From positions 1 through 43,079 of the forward strand of contig DATLRW010000224.1 of assembly GCA_035534495.1 (NCBI GenBank): DNA of 43,079 nucleotides. The letters are read 5' to 3'. This stretch comes from JAKASX01 sp035534495. GTDB taxonomy: Bacteria > Acidobacteriota > Terriglobia > Acidiferrales > UBA7541. The notes beneath the pieces are model-generated. The model did no database searches. It was not told the origin of the DNA and saw only the letters and a program-made list of their open reading frames with translations. Positions 1-7,744 of this stretch are shown in pieces. How positions within the stretch are numbered: the stretch's first letter is position 1; the number at the start of each line of letters is the position of its first letter. Position numbers and translations under genes: made by a program.

Positions 1-47
1 GCCGGCCGGCGCGCGCTTTTACATTTCTCCGCTGGGTGGAAGAAATC

Positions 48-329
48 TTACGGACTGGCCGTAGCCTGTTTTTTCTTGTACCAGTCGGCGTTGATCTGCG
101 TGTAGTTCTGCCACTTTTCCGGCAGGTCTTCCAGGGCAAAAATGGCCGTCACCGGACAAACCGGAACGCACGCCCCGCAATCGATGCACTCATCAGGGTT
201 GATGTAGAGCATCGTTTCCCCTTCAAATTCGCCTTCATCCTTGCGGGGATGAATGCAGTCGACCGGACAGACGTCGACACAAGCCGTGTCTTTGGTTCCG
301 ATGCAGGGTTCGGCGATTACGTAGGCCAT
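48..329 (-). CDS. fdxA: 7Fe-type ferredoxin (3Fe-4S plus 4Fe-4S)
   Basis: A 93-residue soluble electron carrier. The Cys pattern is that of bacterial 7Fe ferredoxins: C9, C17, C21 and C25 in the N-terminal part, then C48, C51, C54 and C58 followed by Pro. By family knowledge C9, C17 and C58 would hold a 3Fe-4S cluster, and C21, C48, C51 and C54 a 4Fe-4S cluster. Length is slightly short of the Azotobacter FdI class and close to mycobacterial FdxA. An AGGAG ribosome site sits just upstream of the ATG, and TATAAA-like boxes lie about 40-70 bp upstream (near 365-370 and 395-401), but no clear -35 box was found. It stands alone and diverges from the hydrolase gene at 615. The redox partner is unknown. 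Confidence 0.93.
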   Translation of the reverse strand: MAYVIAEPCIGTKDTACVDVCPVDCIHPRKDEGEFEGETMLYINPDECIDCGACVPVCPVTAIFALEDLPEKWQNYTQINADWYKKKQATASP

Positions 330-614
330 CTCCTTCTCCTCGAAAAGCCTCCGTGGAGGGTATTTTTATAGCCGCCGCTATTCTAAGAAGCATTTTATAC
401 CACCTCCGGCCCGAAACGAACAAGACCGCAGCGCCGACCGGCTCTTCGCGGCGGTCGAACCGCATGAAATGCCCACTGAACGCTTGCACGGCAAGTTGCG
501 GCCCATCCTTCGCGCCGAATACAATGCCGGGAGCGCTCGAAATTCCACCTGTGTTACGAACCGGGCGGCCTCGATTCGGGCTGCCGCACGATTTCCTATC
601 AAGGGAGGAAGCCA

Positions 615-1325
615 ATGCTCGACACCCGCGGAAACAAAATCACCTGGCTCGGCCACGCCAGCTTCAAAATTACCACCGCCTCCGGCCAGGTCATCCTGAT
701 CGATCCGTGGATCAGCGGACCCACGTGCCCCGATAACCTCAAGAAATTCGACCGCGTCGATCTGATTTTGGTGACGCACGGCCATAGCGACCATCTTGCC
801 GATGTCCCTTCGCTCATCCAGCAATTCCAGCCCAAGGTAACGGCCATTTACGAGACCGCCATGTGGCTCGGGTCAAAGAAGGCGGCGAACGTGCTTCCCA
901 TGGGTAAAGGCGGCACGCACACGATCGGGGATGTCGTGGTCACCATGGTCCACGCCTTCCATTCCAATTCCATCGATGACGGCGGCAAGCTCATCTACGG
1001 CGGCGAGCCGGCCGGCTACATCGTGCGACTGCCCGGCGGCCTCACCCTCTATCACGCCGGCGATACGAGCGTCTTCGGCGACATGCGCCTGATCGGCGAA
1101 CTCTACAAACCGGAACTGGCCCTGCTGCCGATTGGCGACGTCTTCACCATGGGTCCGCGCGAGGCGGCCCATGCCGTTCGGCTGCTCGGCGTGCGGCATG
1201 TCGTGCCGATTCATTACGGCACATTTCCCTTGCTGACCGGAACGCCCGAGGCGTTTCGCGCGGAAACAGCCGGCATTGGCGGTCTGGAAATTCACGTCCT
1301 GCAGCCGGGCGAGTCGCTCGGTTAA
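615..1325 (+). CDS. UPF0173 metal-dependent hydrolase (metallo-beta-lactamase fold)
   Basis: A 236-residue cytoplasmic protein of the metallo-beta-lactamase fold. The family metal-binding motif THGHSDH is at residues 54-60, with further conserved metal-site segments around the HAF, HAGDT and PIHYGT stretches. Length and these motifs match UPF0173 (YtkL-like) hydrolases, whose physiological substrate is not established. The start is supported by a GGGAGG ribosome site about 10 bases upstream. The gene is followed after 74 bp by an O-methyltransferase with its own ribosome site, so the two may share a transcript, but nothing ties their functions together. Confidence 0.92.
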   Translation: MLDTRGNKITWLGHASFKITTASGQVILIDPWISGPTCPDNLKKFDRVDLILVTHGHSDHLADVPSLIQQFQPKVTAIYETAMWLGSKKAANVLPMGKGGTHTIGDVVVTMVHAFHSNSIDDGGKLIYGGEPAGYIVRLPGGLTLYHAGDTSVFGDMRLIGELYKPELALLPIGDVFTMGPREAAHAVRLLGVRHVVPIHYGTFPLLTGTPEAFRAETAGIGGLEIHVLQPGESLG

Positions 1326-1399
1326 GGCCGATCGGGCGGGCCGCCAGGCCGCATCTTGTTCGGCTCGCGCCATCGCCCGCCCGGTGAAAGGAGAACGGC

Positions 1400-2062
1400 A
1401 TGGCACGACCGGTTCCGCATTTTGAGCACACGGGTGTGCTCCAGCCCACCCTGGACCGCTACGTGAACGATCTGCTGCCCCGGCGCGATCCCGTCCTGCG
1501 GGAAATGGAGCAACTGGCCAAACGCGAGGACATCCCGATCATCGGACCCGCTTGCGGGCGCCTGCTGGCCCTGGCGGTGCAGCTGGGCGGCGCGAAACGC
1601 ATTTTCGAGATGGGATCGGCGATCGGCTATTCGGCGCTATGGATGGCGCGGGCGGCCGGAAGCGGAGCGAAAATCCATTACACGGATTCCGATCCGCTAA
1701 ATGTCGAACGGGCGCGCGCCTTCCTGCGGCGGGCGGGCGTGCTGAACCGCGTGACGCTGCTCGAGGGAGACGCGCTCGATCTGCTGCGGAAAACGACGGG
1801 GACCTTCGACCTCATTTTCATTGACGTGGACAAGGATCAGTATCCGGCCGCGCTCCGCCTGGCGCTCAAGCGCGTGCGGCGCGGGGGCCTGCTTGTCGCC
1901 GACAACGTCCTCTGGTACGGGCGCGTGGCGCGGCCCGCCAAACGCGGCGATTCGTTCACGCGCGGGGTCCGGCAGTTCAACCGCATGATCTACGCCGATA
2001 AACGCCTTTTCCCCGTTATCGTCCCCTTGCGCGACGGGGTTGCCATTTGCCGGAAGGGATAA
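1400..2062 (+). CDS. SAM-dependent O-methyltransferase (catechol/caffeoyl-CoA type)
   Basis: A 220-residue class I methyltransferase. The SAM site is visible as FEMGSAIGYSALWMA (motif I), an acidic TDSDP after strand 2, and FIDVDKDQYPAAL, followed by the LLVADNVLWYGRV stretch typical of the metal-dependent O-methyltransferase_3 family (catechol or caffeoyl-CoA O-methyltransferase like). The Asp residues of IDVDKDQ and the ADN motif are the expected divalent-metal ligands. An AAGGAG ribosome site lies 8 bases before the ATG. The substrate cannot be told from sequence. The gene converges on trxB with only 12 bp between the stop codons. Confidence 0.92.
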   Translation: MARPVPHFEHTGVLQPTLDRYVNDLLPRRDPVLREMEQLAKREDIPIIGPACGRLLALAVQLGGAKRIFEMGSAIGYSALWMARAAGSGAKIHYTDSDPLNVERARAFLRRAGVLNRVTLLEGDALDLLRKTTGTFDLIFIDVDKDQYPAALRLALKRVRRGGLLVADNVLWYGRVARPAKRGDSFTRGVRQFNRMIYADKRLFPVIVPLRDGVAICRKG

Positions 2063-2074
2063 GGCAGGGAGGGC

Positions 2075-3070
2075 TCAATCCCGGGCGCGGGCCTGGGTTT
2101 GAGCTTTGGTTTGAGGTTGGGTTTGAGCCTGGCTGTGCTCTTGGAGAAATTTTTCGGCGTCGAGCGCGGCCATGCAACCGCTGCCCGCCGCGGTGATGGC
2201 CTGCTTGTAGACGCGGTCGGACACATCGCCGGCGACGAAGACGCCTTCGACGCTCGCATGGGTTCGGTCGCTCGTCCGCAGGTAGCCTTCCTCGTCCATG
2301 TCGAGAATGCCCTGGAAAATTTTCGTGTTCGGGTCGTGCCCGATCCCGAGAAAGACCCCATCGACCGCGATCGTTTCGGTCGAGCCGGTTTCCACCTGCC
2401 GCAGCCGCAGCGCTTCCACCACTCCCTTGCCCGTGTCGAGAATGTCTTCGACGACGTAAGGCGTCAGGAAGCGAATTTTGGGATTCTCCCGGGCGCGGTC
2501 CAGCATGATTTTCGTCGCGCGGAACTCGTTGCGCCGGTGCACGATGGTTACCCGGCTGGCGAACTTGGTCAGGAACGTCGCCTCTTCCATGGCCGAATCG
2601 CCGCCGCCGACGATCGCGATCTCCCGGTTGCGGAAAAAGGCGCCGTCGCAGGTCGCGCAGGTGGAAACGCCGTGCCCGATCAACTTCCGTTCGGCTTCGA
2701 GTCCCAGCATCCGCGCCGACGCGCCGGCGGCCACCAGCAGCGCCCGGGCGCGCAACCGGCGATCGTGCATTTCGATCGTAAACGGCCGCTGGCCCAGATC
2801 CACCCGGGTGGCCGATCCCTCGATGAACCGGGCGCCGAACCGCTCGGCCTGCTTCTGCATCCGGTCGATCAGTTCCGGTCCCAGGATTCCTTCGGGAAAT
2901 CCCGGAAAATTTTCCACCAGCGTGGTCAGGCTGAGCTGACCGCCCGGCTCGTGTCCGCCGATGACGACCGGCCGCAGGTCGGCCCGCGCCGTATAGATCG
3001 CCGCCGTCAATCCGGCGCAGCCGCTCCCCAGAATGACTATGTTTTCGAGATCGCCGCTGCTTGCGTTCAT
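2075..3070 (-). CDS. trxB: Thioredoxin-disulfide reductase
   Basis: A 331-residue low-molecular-weight thioredoxin reductase that passes electrons from NADPH through FAD to thioredoxin. The N-terminal FAD loop reads GSGCAGLTAAIY, with Cys where Pro is usual. The redox-active CATC precedes DGAFF, the NADPH loop is GGGDSAMEEA followed by HRR, and the C-terminal FAD motif is GVFVAGDV. The last 20 or so residues are an unusual Gln/Thr/Ala-rich tail encoded by short repeats of GGGTTTGAG, which the family does not need. A TACAAT box (3130-3135) lies upstream on the coding strand without a clear -35 box. No thioredoxin gene is adjacent. Confidence 0.95.
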   Translation of the reverse strand: MNASSGDLENIVILGSGCAGLTAAIYTARADLRPVVIGGHEPGGQLSLTTLVENFPGFPEGILGPELIDRMQKQAERFGARFIEGSATRVDLGQRPFTIEMHDRRLRARALLVAAGASARMLGLEAERKLIGHGVSTCATCDGAFFRNREIAIVGGGDSAMEEATFLTKFASRVTIVHRRNEFRATKIMLDRARENPKIRFLTPYVVEDILDTGKGVVEALRLRQVETGSTETIAVDGVFLGIGHDPNTKIFQGILDMDEEGYLRTSDRTHASVEGVFVAGDVSDRVYKQAITAAGSGCMAALDAEKFLQEHSQAQTQPQTKAQTQARARD

Positions 3071-3163
3071 CTTTCGTTAGACTCTTTCGCTGGAATAATC
3101 GATTCGCGCTGCTCCGACGGGTCCGCCAAATTGTAGCATGCCGGTTCCGGGCGGCCGGAGGGC

Positions 3164-3191
3164 TTGCGCGGGGCGAAAGCATCGGCATAAT
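3164..3191 (+). promoter_or_regulatory. Candidate promoter giving a leaderless mRNA for the 3198 gene
   Basis: A TTGCGC box (3164-3169) and CATAAT (3186-3191, 5 of 6 matches to TATAAT) are 16 bp apart. The -10 box ends six bases before the ATG at 3198, so transcription would begin at or next to the start codon. No ribosome binding site is visible there. The -35 match is only 3 of 6, so this is a suggestion. Confidence 0.35.
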
Positions 3192-3197
3192 GCTTCC

Positions 3198-3572
3198 ATG
3201 AATCCGGCGCGCCTCGGCGAAATGCTCACCGAAGTGGTCATTCTCGCGCTCGGCCTCCTGCTCATGATCATGGCCCTGCATGGCCGCTTCAATCTGCCCG
3301 CCGGCCTGCTGTTCTGGCTGGTTCTCGGCGTGGCCTCGTTCCTCTGGGGAGCGCGGGCATGGATGCGCAGCGGGCGGTTTGCCCGGCCGGCGGCGCGCGC
3401 CATGCAGCGGGTGCGCGGGGGTTCGCTGGTGCTGGCCGGTGCGCTGATGATCGCCATGGCGTGGATGCCGTTTGGCCTGGCACCGCAAATGATTGTGCTC
3501 ATCGGCGCGATCCTGGCCGTTCGCGGGGCCGTGGGCGCTGCGCTGGCCGGGCGAAGGGCGTCTCAGCCGTAA
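3198..3572 (+). CDS. Small hypothetical membrane protein
   Basis: A 124-residue protein I do not recognise. Four hydrophobic segments are visible at about residues 12-30, 36-52, 74-90 and 95-113, with a basic RSGRFARPAARAMQR loop between the second and third, so it is probably a four-helix inner-membrane protein. The frame is open from 3138, but the upstream 20 codons give a basic, low-quality N-terminus; I chose the ATG at 3198 because the hydrophobic region follows directly and a -10-like box sits just upstream. It converges on the permease gene and is divergent from trxB, so it is probably transcribed alone. Confidence 0.65.
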   Translation: MNPARLGEMLTEVVILALGLLLMIMALHGRFNLPAGLLFWLVLGVASFLWGARAWMRSGRFARPAARAMQRVRGGSLVLAGALMIAMAWMPFGLAPQMIVLIGAILAVRGAVGAALAGRRASQP

Positions 3573-3600
3573 CGGGTCTTGGGGGCTTTCCGGCCGTCCG

Positions 3601-5880
3601 TCAGTCTGGCGGGTCGTCGTTCGAATCGTGCGACCGGCGCGGGTGAATTTCTTCCAAATGCTTCCTCAGCCGGTCGAGAACGCTGTCGGTTCCCCGGATA
3701 TCCATCTCGCGGTCCAACTCGTCCAAGGCGAAATGAACGATGTCGTGATGGTGGATTTCCTCCGGCGCAATGGCATCGCTGATCCGCAGCCACATTTTGT
3801 GCAGCAGGTTCACTTCTTTCGGCGTGAGCCGGGGGGCGTGCGGACCGAGGTAGATGATTTCTTCCTGCCCGCCTCTGTGGTAGATCTCCAGCCGCAGCTG
3901 CGGTTTCGGATCGCGCAGCCGCTCCCAGGCAGTGCCGAGCGTCCGCGCCTGCTCGGCGAGAGGCTCACGGGAAGAGCTCCCCAGAACGATAGCCGACGAT
4001 TTCAGGTTCTGGGCCTGGCGCAGCATCGCTTCGTACACGTCGTTGGCCGCCACCATGGCCAGATGGATGGTCTTGCCCTTCTTTTCGGCGATTTCGAGCG
4101 CCTTGGTGAACAAATGCTGTTCGATCGTCGTGAACAGCTGATCGGGAGCCAGCTCGTGCTCGCCCGATCCACCGCGCAGCAGGGGCCGGACGTGCAGAAC
4201 CACCACATCCCGGCTGGCGGGATTCACGCGCTCGAGCACCTCGGCGAGGTGATTCAGGTGGTAGTAGTTGCTCACGGGCACCAGGAAGTTCCCCTGCCGC
4301 GCCCCGACCGCGTCGAGCGTCAGTTCATCCCGCTCGGCCAGGTTGAATTGATCGAGCTCCGCGTGGACTCCGCCATGCTTCCGGTACATTTTCTCCGAGT
4401 AGGTAAACGCGACGAACAGGAACGCCGTGAAAGCGAGGCCGGAAATCGTGGCCACTTTTTTGGTGAACAGGTTGATCGTGCAGAGGGCAAACAGGATCAG
4501 CGTAATCAGGCCGAGCCCGACGGGAATTTCCAGCTTGCCGATCCGGAAATTGAGCGGTACGCGAAAGCCTCGCTGGCCGGGCTTGGTAAACCGCAAAACG
4601 ACGACCGCCAGTCCCTTCATGGAGAAGCTCCACATCACGCCGAAGGCGTAGGCTTCACCGAGGACGAAGATATTTCCGCGGCTGACGATAATCGTGAGGA
4701 TTTGAAGCGCGGCGACCAGATTCAAAATGCGGTAGGAGGTGCCGAAACGCCGGTGCGGTTGGCGAAACCAATCCGAGAGAATCCCGTCTTCGGAAACGCG
4801 GTTGAGCACCCCGTTCGAACCGACAATGGCGGTGTTGACCGCCCCCGCCAGCATCAGGACGCCGACCACCACAACCAGTACCTGAAACGCCAGGCGCAGA
4901 TCGTAGGGTCCGACGAAGTTCATGGCCAGGCCGCTGATGAGGTTGTCGAAATAGTGCGGCCGGACTTTGTCGGGAATGATCATGACGGCCAGGAAGGCCA
5001 CGCCCGCCGTGAAGACCAGGCTGTAAATGAAAATGATCAGCGCCGTCTTTTTCAGGTTCTTGAGTTTCGGATGTTCGATTTCGCGGTACACCTGGGCCAG
5101 CGTTTCCTCGCCGCTCATGGCCAGCACGGAATGGCCCAGGCCGATCAGGATGCCGATCAATCCGATGGTATAGGGCAGTCTCGAATGGCTCAGCCAGCCG
5201 AGGGCGTTGTGCGAGTAACGCAGGTTGGCGAGCGAGGGAAGCGGAGGCAGATGAACTCCGCGGACGTAGAGCGTGTAGGCGGCCCAAGCCATCATCGTCA
5301 CCACCATGACGGTGGCGATCTGCATGATGCGCATGGCCTTGTCGCTCGACTCCGAGATGCCTTTGACGTTCTCCCACCAGAAGTAAATGGTGATCAGTAT
5401 GGCGAAACCGGCGGCGCCGGAATTGGTGGGCAGAACCACGCCCATATGGGAGTAATACAGGAGTTCGTTCAGCAGGCCGACCAGGTAAAGCCCGGCCGAA
5501 ACCCCGCTGATGGGGCCGGTCAGGATATAGTCGAACATCAGGGCCGAAACGGAAAACTTGGCCAGCGTCGAGCCCATCGCTTCCTTGACCACGCGATAGA
5601 CGCCGCCTCGAACGAACATGCTGCAGCTTTCGACGTACAGCAAGGCCACGGCATAGGCCAGGCACATGATGGCCAAAATGAACCACGGGGCCGATTTGCC
5701 GATCGCCTGTTCGGCGATGGCGCCGGCATAAAAGGCGGAAGACCCCATGTCGTTCAGCACGATGGCCGCAGCGCGCCAGAACGAGATAAAGGAGAGCATG
5801 GCCGTCGTGGCGACCAGGACTCGTGGCGCCGTCCGTGGGCCGGGAGCAGGAGAGCCGGAAGTGGGAGATCCCGAATCCAT
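3601..5880 (-). CDS. APC-family amino acid permease with C-terminal UspA-like domain
   Basis: A 759-residue protein. Residues of about 20-490 form the amino acid-polyamine-organocation transporter core with about 12 hydrophobic helices; LSFISFWRAAA, the ALLYVESCSMF region and the MSGEETLAQVYREIEHP loop are APC-like. The last 250 or so residues are cytoplasmic and include a universal-stress-like segment (FLVPVSNYYHLNHLAEVL, then VVVLHVRPLL, then SSAIVLGSSSREPLAEQA). This resembles fusions in which a Usp domain controls transport, and the substrate cannot be assigned. The frame is open up to an ATG at 5904, but that codon lies on the predicted -10 box (5903-5908), so I prefer the ATG at 5880. 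Confidence 0.88.
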   Translation of the reverse strand: MDSGSPTSGSPAPGPRTAPRVLVATTAMLSFISFWRAAAIVLNDMGSSAFYAGAIAEQAIGKSAPWFILAIMCLAYAVALLYVESCSMFVRGGVYRVVKEAMGSTLAKFSVSALMFDYILTGPISGVSAGLYLVGLLNELLYYSHMGVVLPTNSGAAGFAILITIYFWWENVKGISESSDKAMRIMQIATVMVVTMMAWAAYTLYVRGVHLPPLPSLANLRYSHNALGWLSHSRLPYTIGLIGILIGLGHSVLAMSGEETLAQVYREIEHPKLKNLKKTALIIFIYSLVFTAGVAFLAVMIIPDKVRPHYFDNLISGLAMNFVGPYDLRLAFQVLVVVVGVLMLAGAVNTAIVGSNGVLNRVSEDGILSDWFRQPHRRFGTSYRILNLVAALQILTIIVSRGNIFVLGEAYAFGVMWSFSMKGLAVVVLRFTKPGQRGFRVPLNFRIGKLEIPVGLGLITLILFALCTINLFTKKVATISGLAFTAFLFVAFTYSEKMYRKHGGVHAELDQFNLAERDELTLDAVGARQGNFLVPVSNYYHLNHLAEVLERVNPASRDVVVLHVRPLLRGGSGEHELAPDQLFTTIEQHLFTKALEIAEKKGKTIHLAMVAANDVYEAMLRQAQNLKSSAIVLGSSSREPLAEQARTLGTAWERLRDPKPQLRLEIYHRGGQEEIIYLGPHAPRLTPKEVNLLHKMWLRISDAIAPEEIHHHDIVHFALDELDREMDIRGTDSVLDRLRKHLEEIHPRRSHDSNDDPPD

Positions 5881-5902
5881 ACAATACCTGAATCGATTGA
5901 CC

Positions 5903-5930
5903 ATAATGCCGTAAGGGCGAAGATTGTCAA
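5903..5930 (-). promoter_or_regulatory. Sigma70-type promoter for the APC permease
   Basis: On the minus strand a perfect TTGACA (5925-5930) is followed after 16 bp by CATTAT (5903-5908), which keeps the conserved second A and last T. Transcription would start near 5896, leaving a leader of about 16 bases before the preferred ATG at 5880. It also argues against the alternative ATG at 5904, which lies within the -10 box. Confidence 0.5.
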
Positions 5931-5957
5931 AGCCGGGTCGGCGGTTTGATAGGGCGC

Positions 5958-5986
5958 TTGTCCGCCGGGGCCGGCCCCGTTAGCAT
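5958..5986 (+). promoter_or_regulatory. Candidate promoter for the HipA-like/DUF3037 pair
   Basis: TTGTCC (5958-5963) and TAGCAT (5981-5986) are 17 bp apart. The -10 box ends eight bases before the ATG at 5995, and no Shine-Dalgarno sequence is visible, so the mRNA may be leaderless or have only one or two leader bases. It is divergent from the permease promoter at 5903-5930. Confidence 0.35.
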
Positions 5987-5994
5987 ACGGCCCG

Positions 5995-6792
5995 ATGCCG
6001 CGTGCGTTGGAACATGTCCGGAGGATGCGGGGCGGGGCGCAACCGCAGCTGATGCGTTGCTCGGACGGCGGCTACTATGTCGTGAAGTTTTTAGATAATC
6101 CCCAGCATCCCCGCGTGCTGGCGAACGAGTGGCTCGCCTCGCAACTGGCCGCCCGCCTGGGCCTGCCGGTGCCGCAGGCGGCCGTGGTGGATGTCTCGGC
6201 CGAGCTGGTGGCCCGGAGCGACGACCTGTCGGTCCAACTCGCCCGGGGCCGGACGAAGCTGCGGCCAGGACTCCAATTTGGTTCGCGCTACCCGGGCGAT
6301 CCGGTCGAGGTCGCCGTCTACGATTTCCTCCCCGACGAACTGCTGGGCGAAGTGGATAACCTCGAAGATTTCCTGGGCGTTCTGGTTCTCGATAAATGGA
6401 CCTGCAACACAAACGGGCGTCAGGCGGTTTTCTACCGCCCCTCCGGCCAGCCGCGTTACCGGGCACTGATGATCGACCATGGATTTTGCTTCAATGCCGG
6501 CGAGTGGAATTTTCCCGACGCCCCGCTGCGCGGGCTTTACGCGCGAGTGCGCGTCTACGAGTCGGTGACCGGCCTGAACTGCTTCGAGCCGTGGCTGGAC
6601 CGCCTGGAGAGCCGAATCAGCGAACGCGCGCTGGATGAAGCGGCCAGCCAGACCCCGCCGGAATGGTACAATTTCGATCAGGACGCCCTCTACCGTTTAC
6701 TCGAGCAGCTATGGCGCCGTCGGCGGCGCGTGCGTGATCTGATCGTGGCTTCCAAAGACACCTATCGGAAACCGTTTCCGAACTGGAAGTGA
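5995..6792 (+). CDS. HipA-like kinase-fold protein
   Basis: A 265-residue protein that I assign to the HipA-like kinase group (HipA_2 type), not to full-length HipA (about 440 residues). Visible kinase-like features are VVKF near residue 29, which could carry the ATP-binding Lys, the LVLDKWTCNTNGRQAVF stretch that resembles the HipA catalytic Asp/Asn loop, and LMIDHGFCFN, comparable to the metal-binding DFG region. The C-terminal third is helical and Arg-rich. There is no HipB-like DNA-binding antitoxin next to it. Instead it is followed after 3 bp by a DUF3037 gene, a pairing I recall from other bacteria. Kinase activity and target are inferred, not shown. Confidence 0.72.
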   Translation: MPRALEHVRRMRGGAQPQLMRCSDGGYYVVKFLDNPQHPRVLANEWLASQLAARLGLPVPQAAVVDVSAELVARSDDLSVQLARGRTKLRPGLQFGSRYPGDPVEVAVYDFLPDELLGEVDNLEDFLGVLVLDKWTCNTNGRQAVFYRPSGQPRYRALMIDHGFCFNAGEWNFPDAPLRGLYARVRVYESVTGLNCFEPWLDRLESRISERALDEAASQTPPEWYNFDQDALYRLLEQLWRRRRRVRDLIVASKDTYRKPFPNWK

Positions 6793-6795
6793 ACT

Positions 6796-7608
6796 ATGCC
6801 TGAACCTGAATTGAACGCATACAGCTACTGGGTGGTCCGGTACACGCCCAACCTCGTGCGCGACGAGTGGCTCAATGTGGGAGTTTTGCTGCTCGATCCC
6901 GGCCAGCCCCGTTTCGGGGCCCGTTTTATCGAAGAAAATTCGGAATTTGACCGCGTGCGCCGTTTGCACCCGAACTCGGACGAAACGATCCTGCGCGCCC
7001 TGGAACATCACTTCGAAACCGTGGTGAGCGGCGCGGACGATCCCCGTGCGTATCTGGCCAAGCTCGGCGCGACGCTTTCGAACGTCGTCCAGTTGGGCCC
7101 GGAGCGCGGTTTGCTGGCCGAAAATTTCGAAGAAGAACTCGACCGGCTCTATCAGCAGCATGTGGCTCCGCCGCGGCATGCGGGAGTGGCGTCCCGCTTG
7201 ATCGCGGGCACGCGGGCGGCGATTATCGGGCGCGTCAACGACATGCTTCGCCGGGCGGGACTGGCCGGCCGGATGGAGCGGCGCGTCAAAATCGAGGAAT
7301 TCACCTACCGGGGCGATCCGCTGCGCCTCGATTACGCCTATCGCCGCAACGGGACGCGCGGATTCGTGCAGGCGCTTTCGCTCGAGCGCGACGCCTCGCA
7401 GGCCAAGGTCCTGGCCTACACCGCCGAGCGTATCCGGCAGCGTCTGGCTTCCACCGAATTCACCGTGATCACCGAAACCGCGCCGCAGGAGGGCAACGAA
7501 CGCCATCAGTTCCTGGCCCGGATTCTCGGCGACCAGCAGATCTCGATGGTTCCCCTGGGCCAGCTCGAACCCTGGGTGAACGACCTGCGCGCGCAATTGT
7601 TGAACTAA
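6796..7608 (+). CDS. DUF3037 domain protein
   Basis: A 270-residue protein with the DUF3037 opening, YSYWVVRYTPNLVRDEWLNVGVLLLDP (residues 10-36; key residues are the aromatic YWVVRY pair and the EWLNVGV turn). The first 120 residues form this domain. The second half contains a stretch from about residue 195 (GFVQALSLERDASQAKVLAY then FTVITE) that looks like an alternating strand/helix fold, perhaps of a nuclease-like or DUF1828-like type, but no catalytic set can be confirmed. It starts 3 bp after the HipA-like gene, so the two are almost certainly co-transcribed and co-translated. The biological role of the family is not known to me. Confidence 0.8.
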   Translation: MPEPELNAYSYWVVRYTPNLVRDEWLNVGVLLLDPGQPRFGARFIEENSEFDRVRRLHPNSDETILRALEHHFETVVSGADDPRAYLAKLGATLSNVVQLGPERGLLAENFEEELDRLYQQHVAPPRHAGVASRLIAGTRAAIIGRVNDMLRRAGLAGRMERRVKIEEFTYRGDPLRLDYAYRRNGTRGFVQALSLERDASQAKVLAYTAERIRQRLASTEFTVITETAPQEGNERHQFLARILGDQQISMVPLGQLEPWVNDLRAQLLN

Positions 7609-7744
7609 ATGCTGAATTGCTGAACTGAGTGCCGAACGGAAGATGGCAGCCTTCGCCTCGCCGCTGATCGGAGTTCAATTTCAACACAAGTCCGGAAAGG
7701 GCCGGCGATTCGCCCGCCGCTCGCGTAGTAACATCTCCTAAGCG

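Noticed and set aside
2016..3488. A 490-codon minus-strand frame covering trxB
   Set aside because: It is in another frame of trxB with low-complexity Arg/Gly composition, while the trxB frame has all family motifs.
3493..5949. An 818-codon open frame on the plus strand opposite the permease
   Set aside because: It mirrors the real permease gene codon by codon, is His/Gln/Asp-rich without motifs, and results from high GC content.
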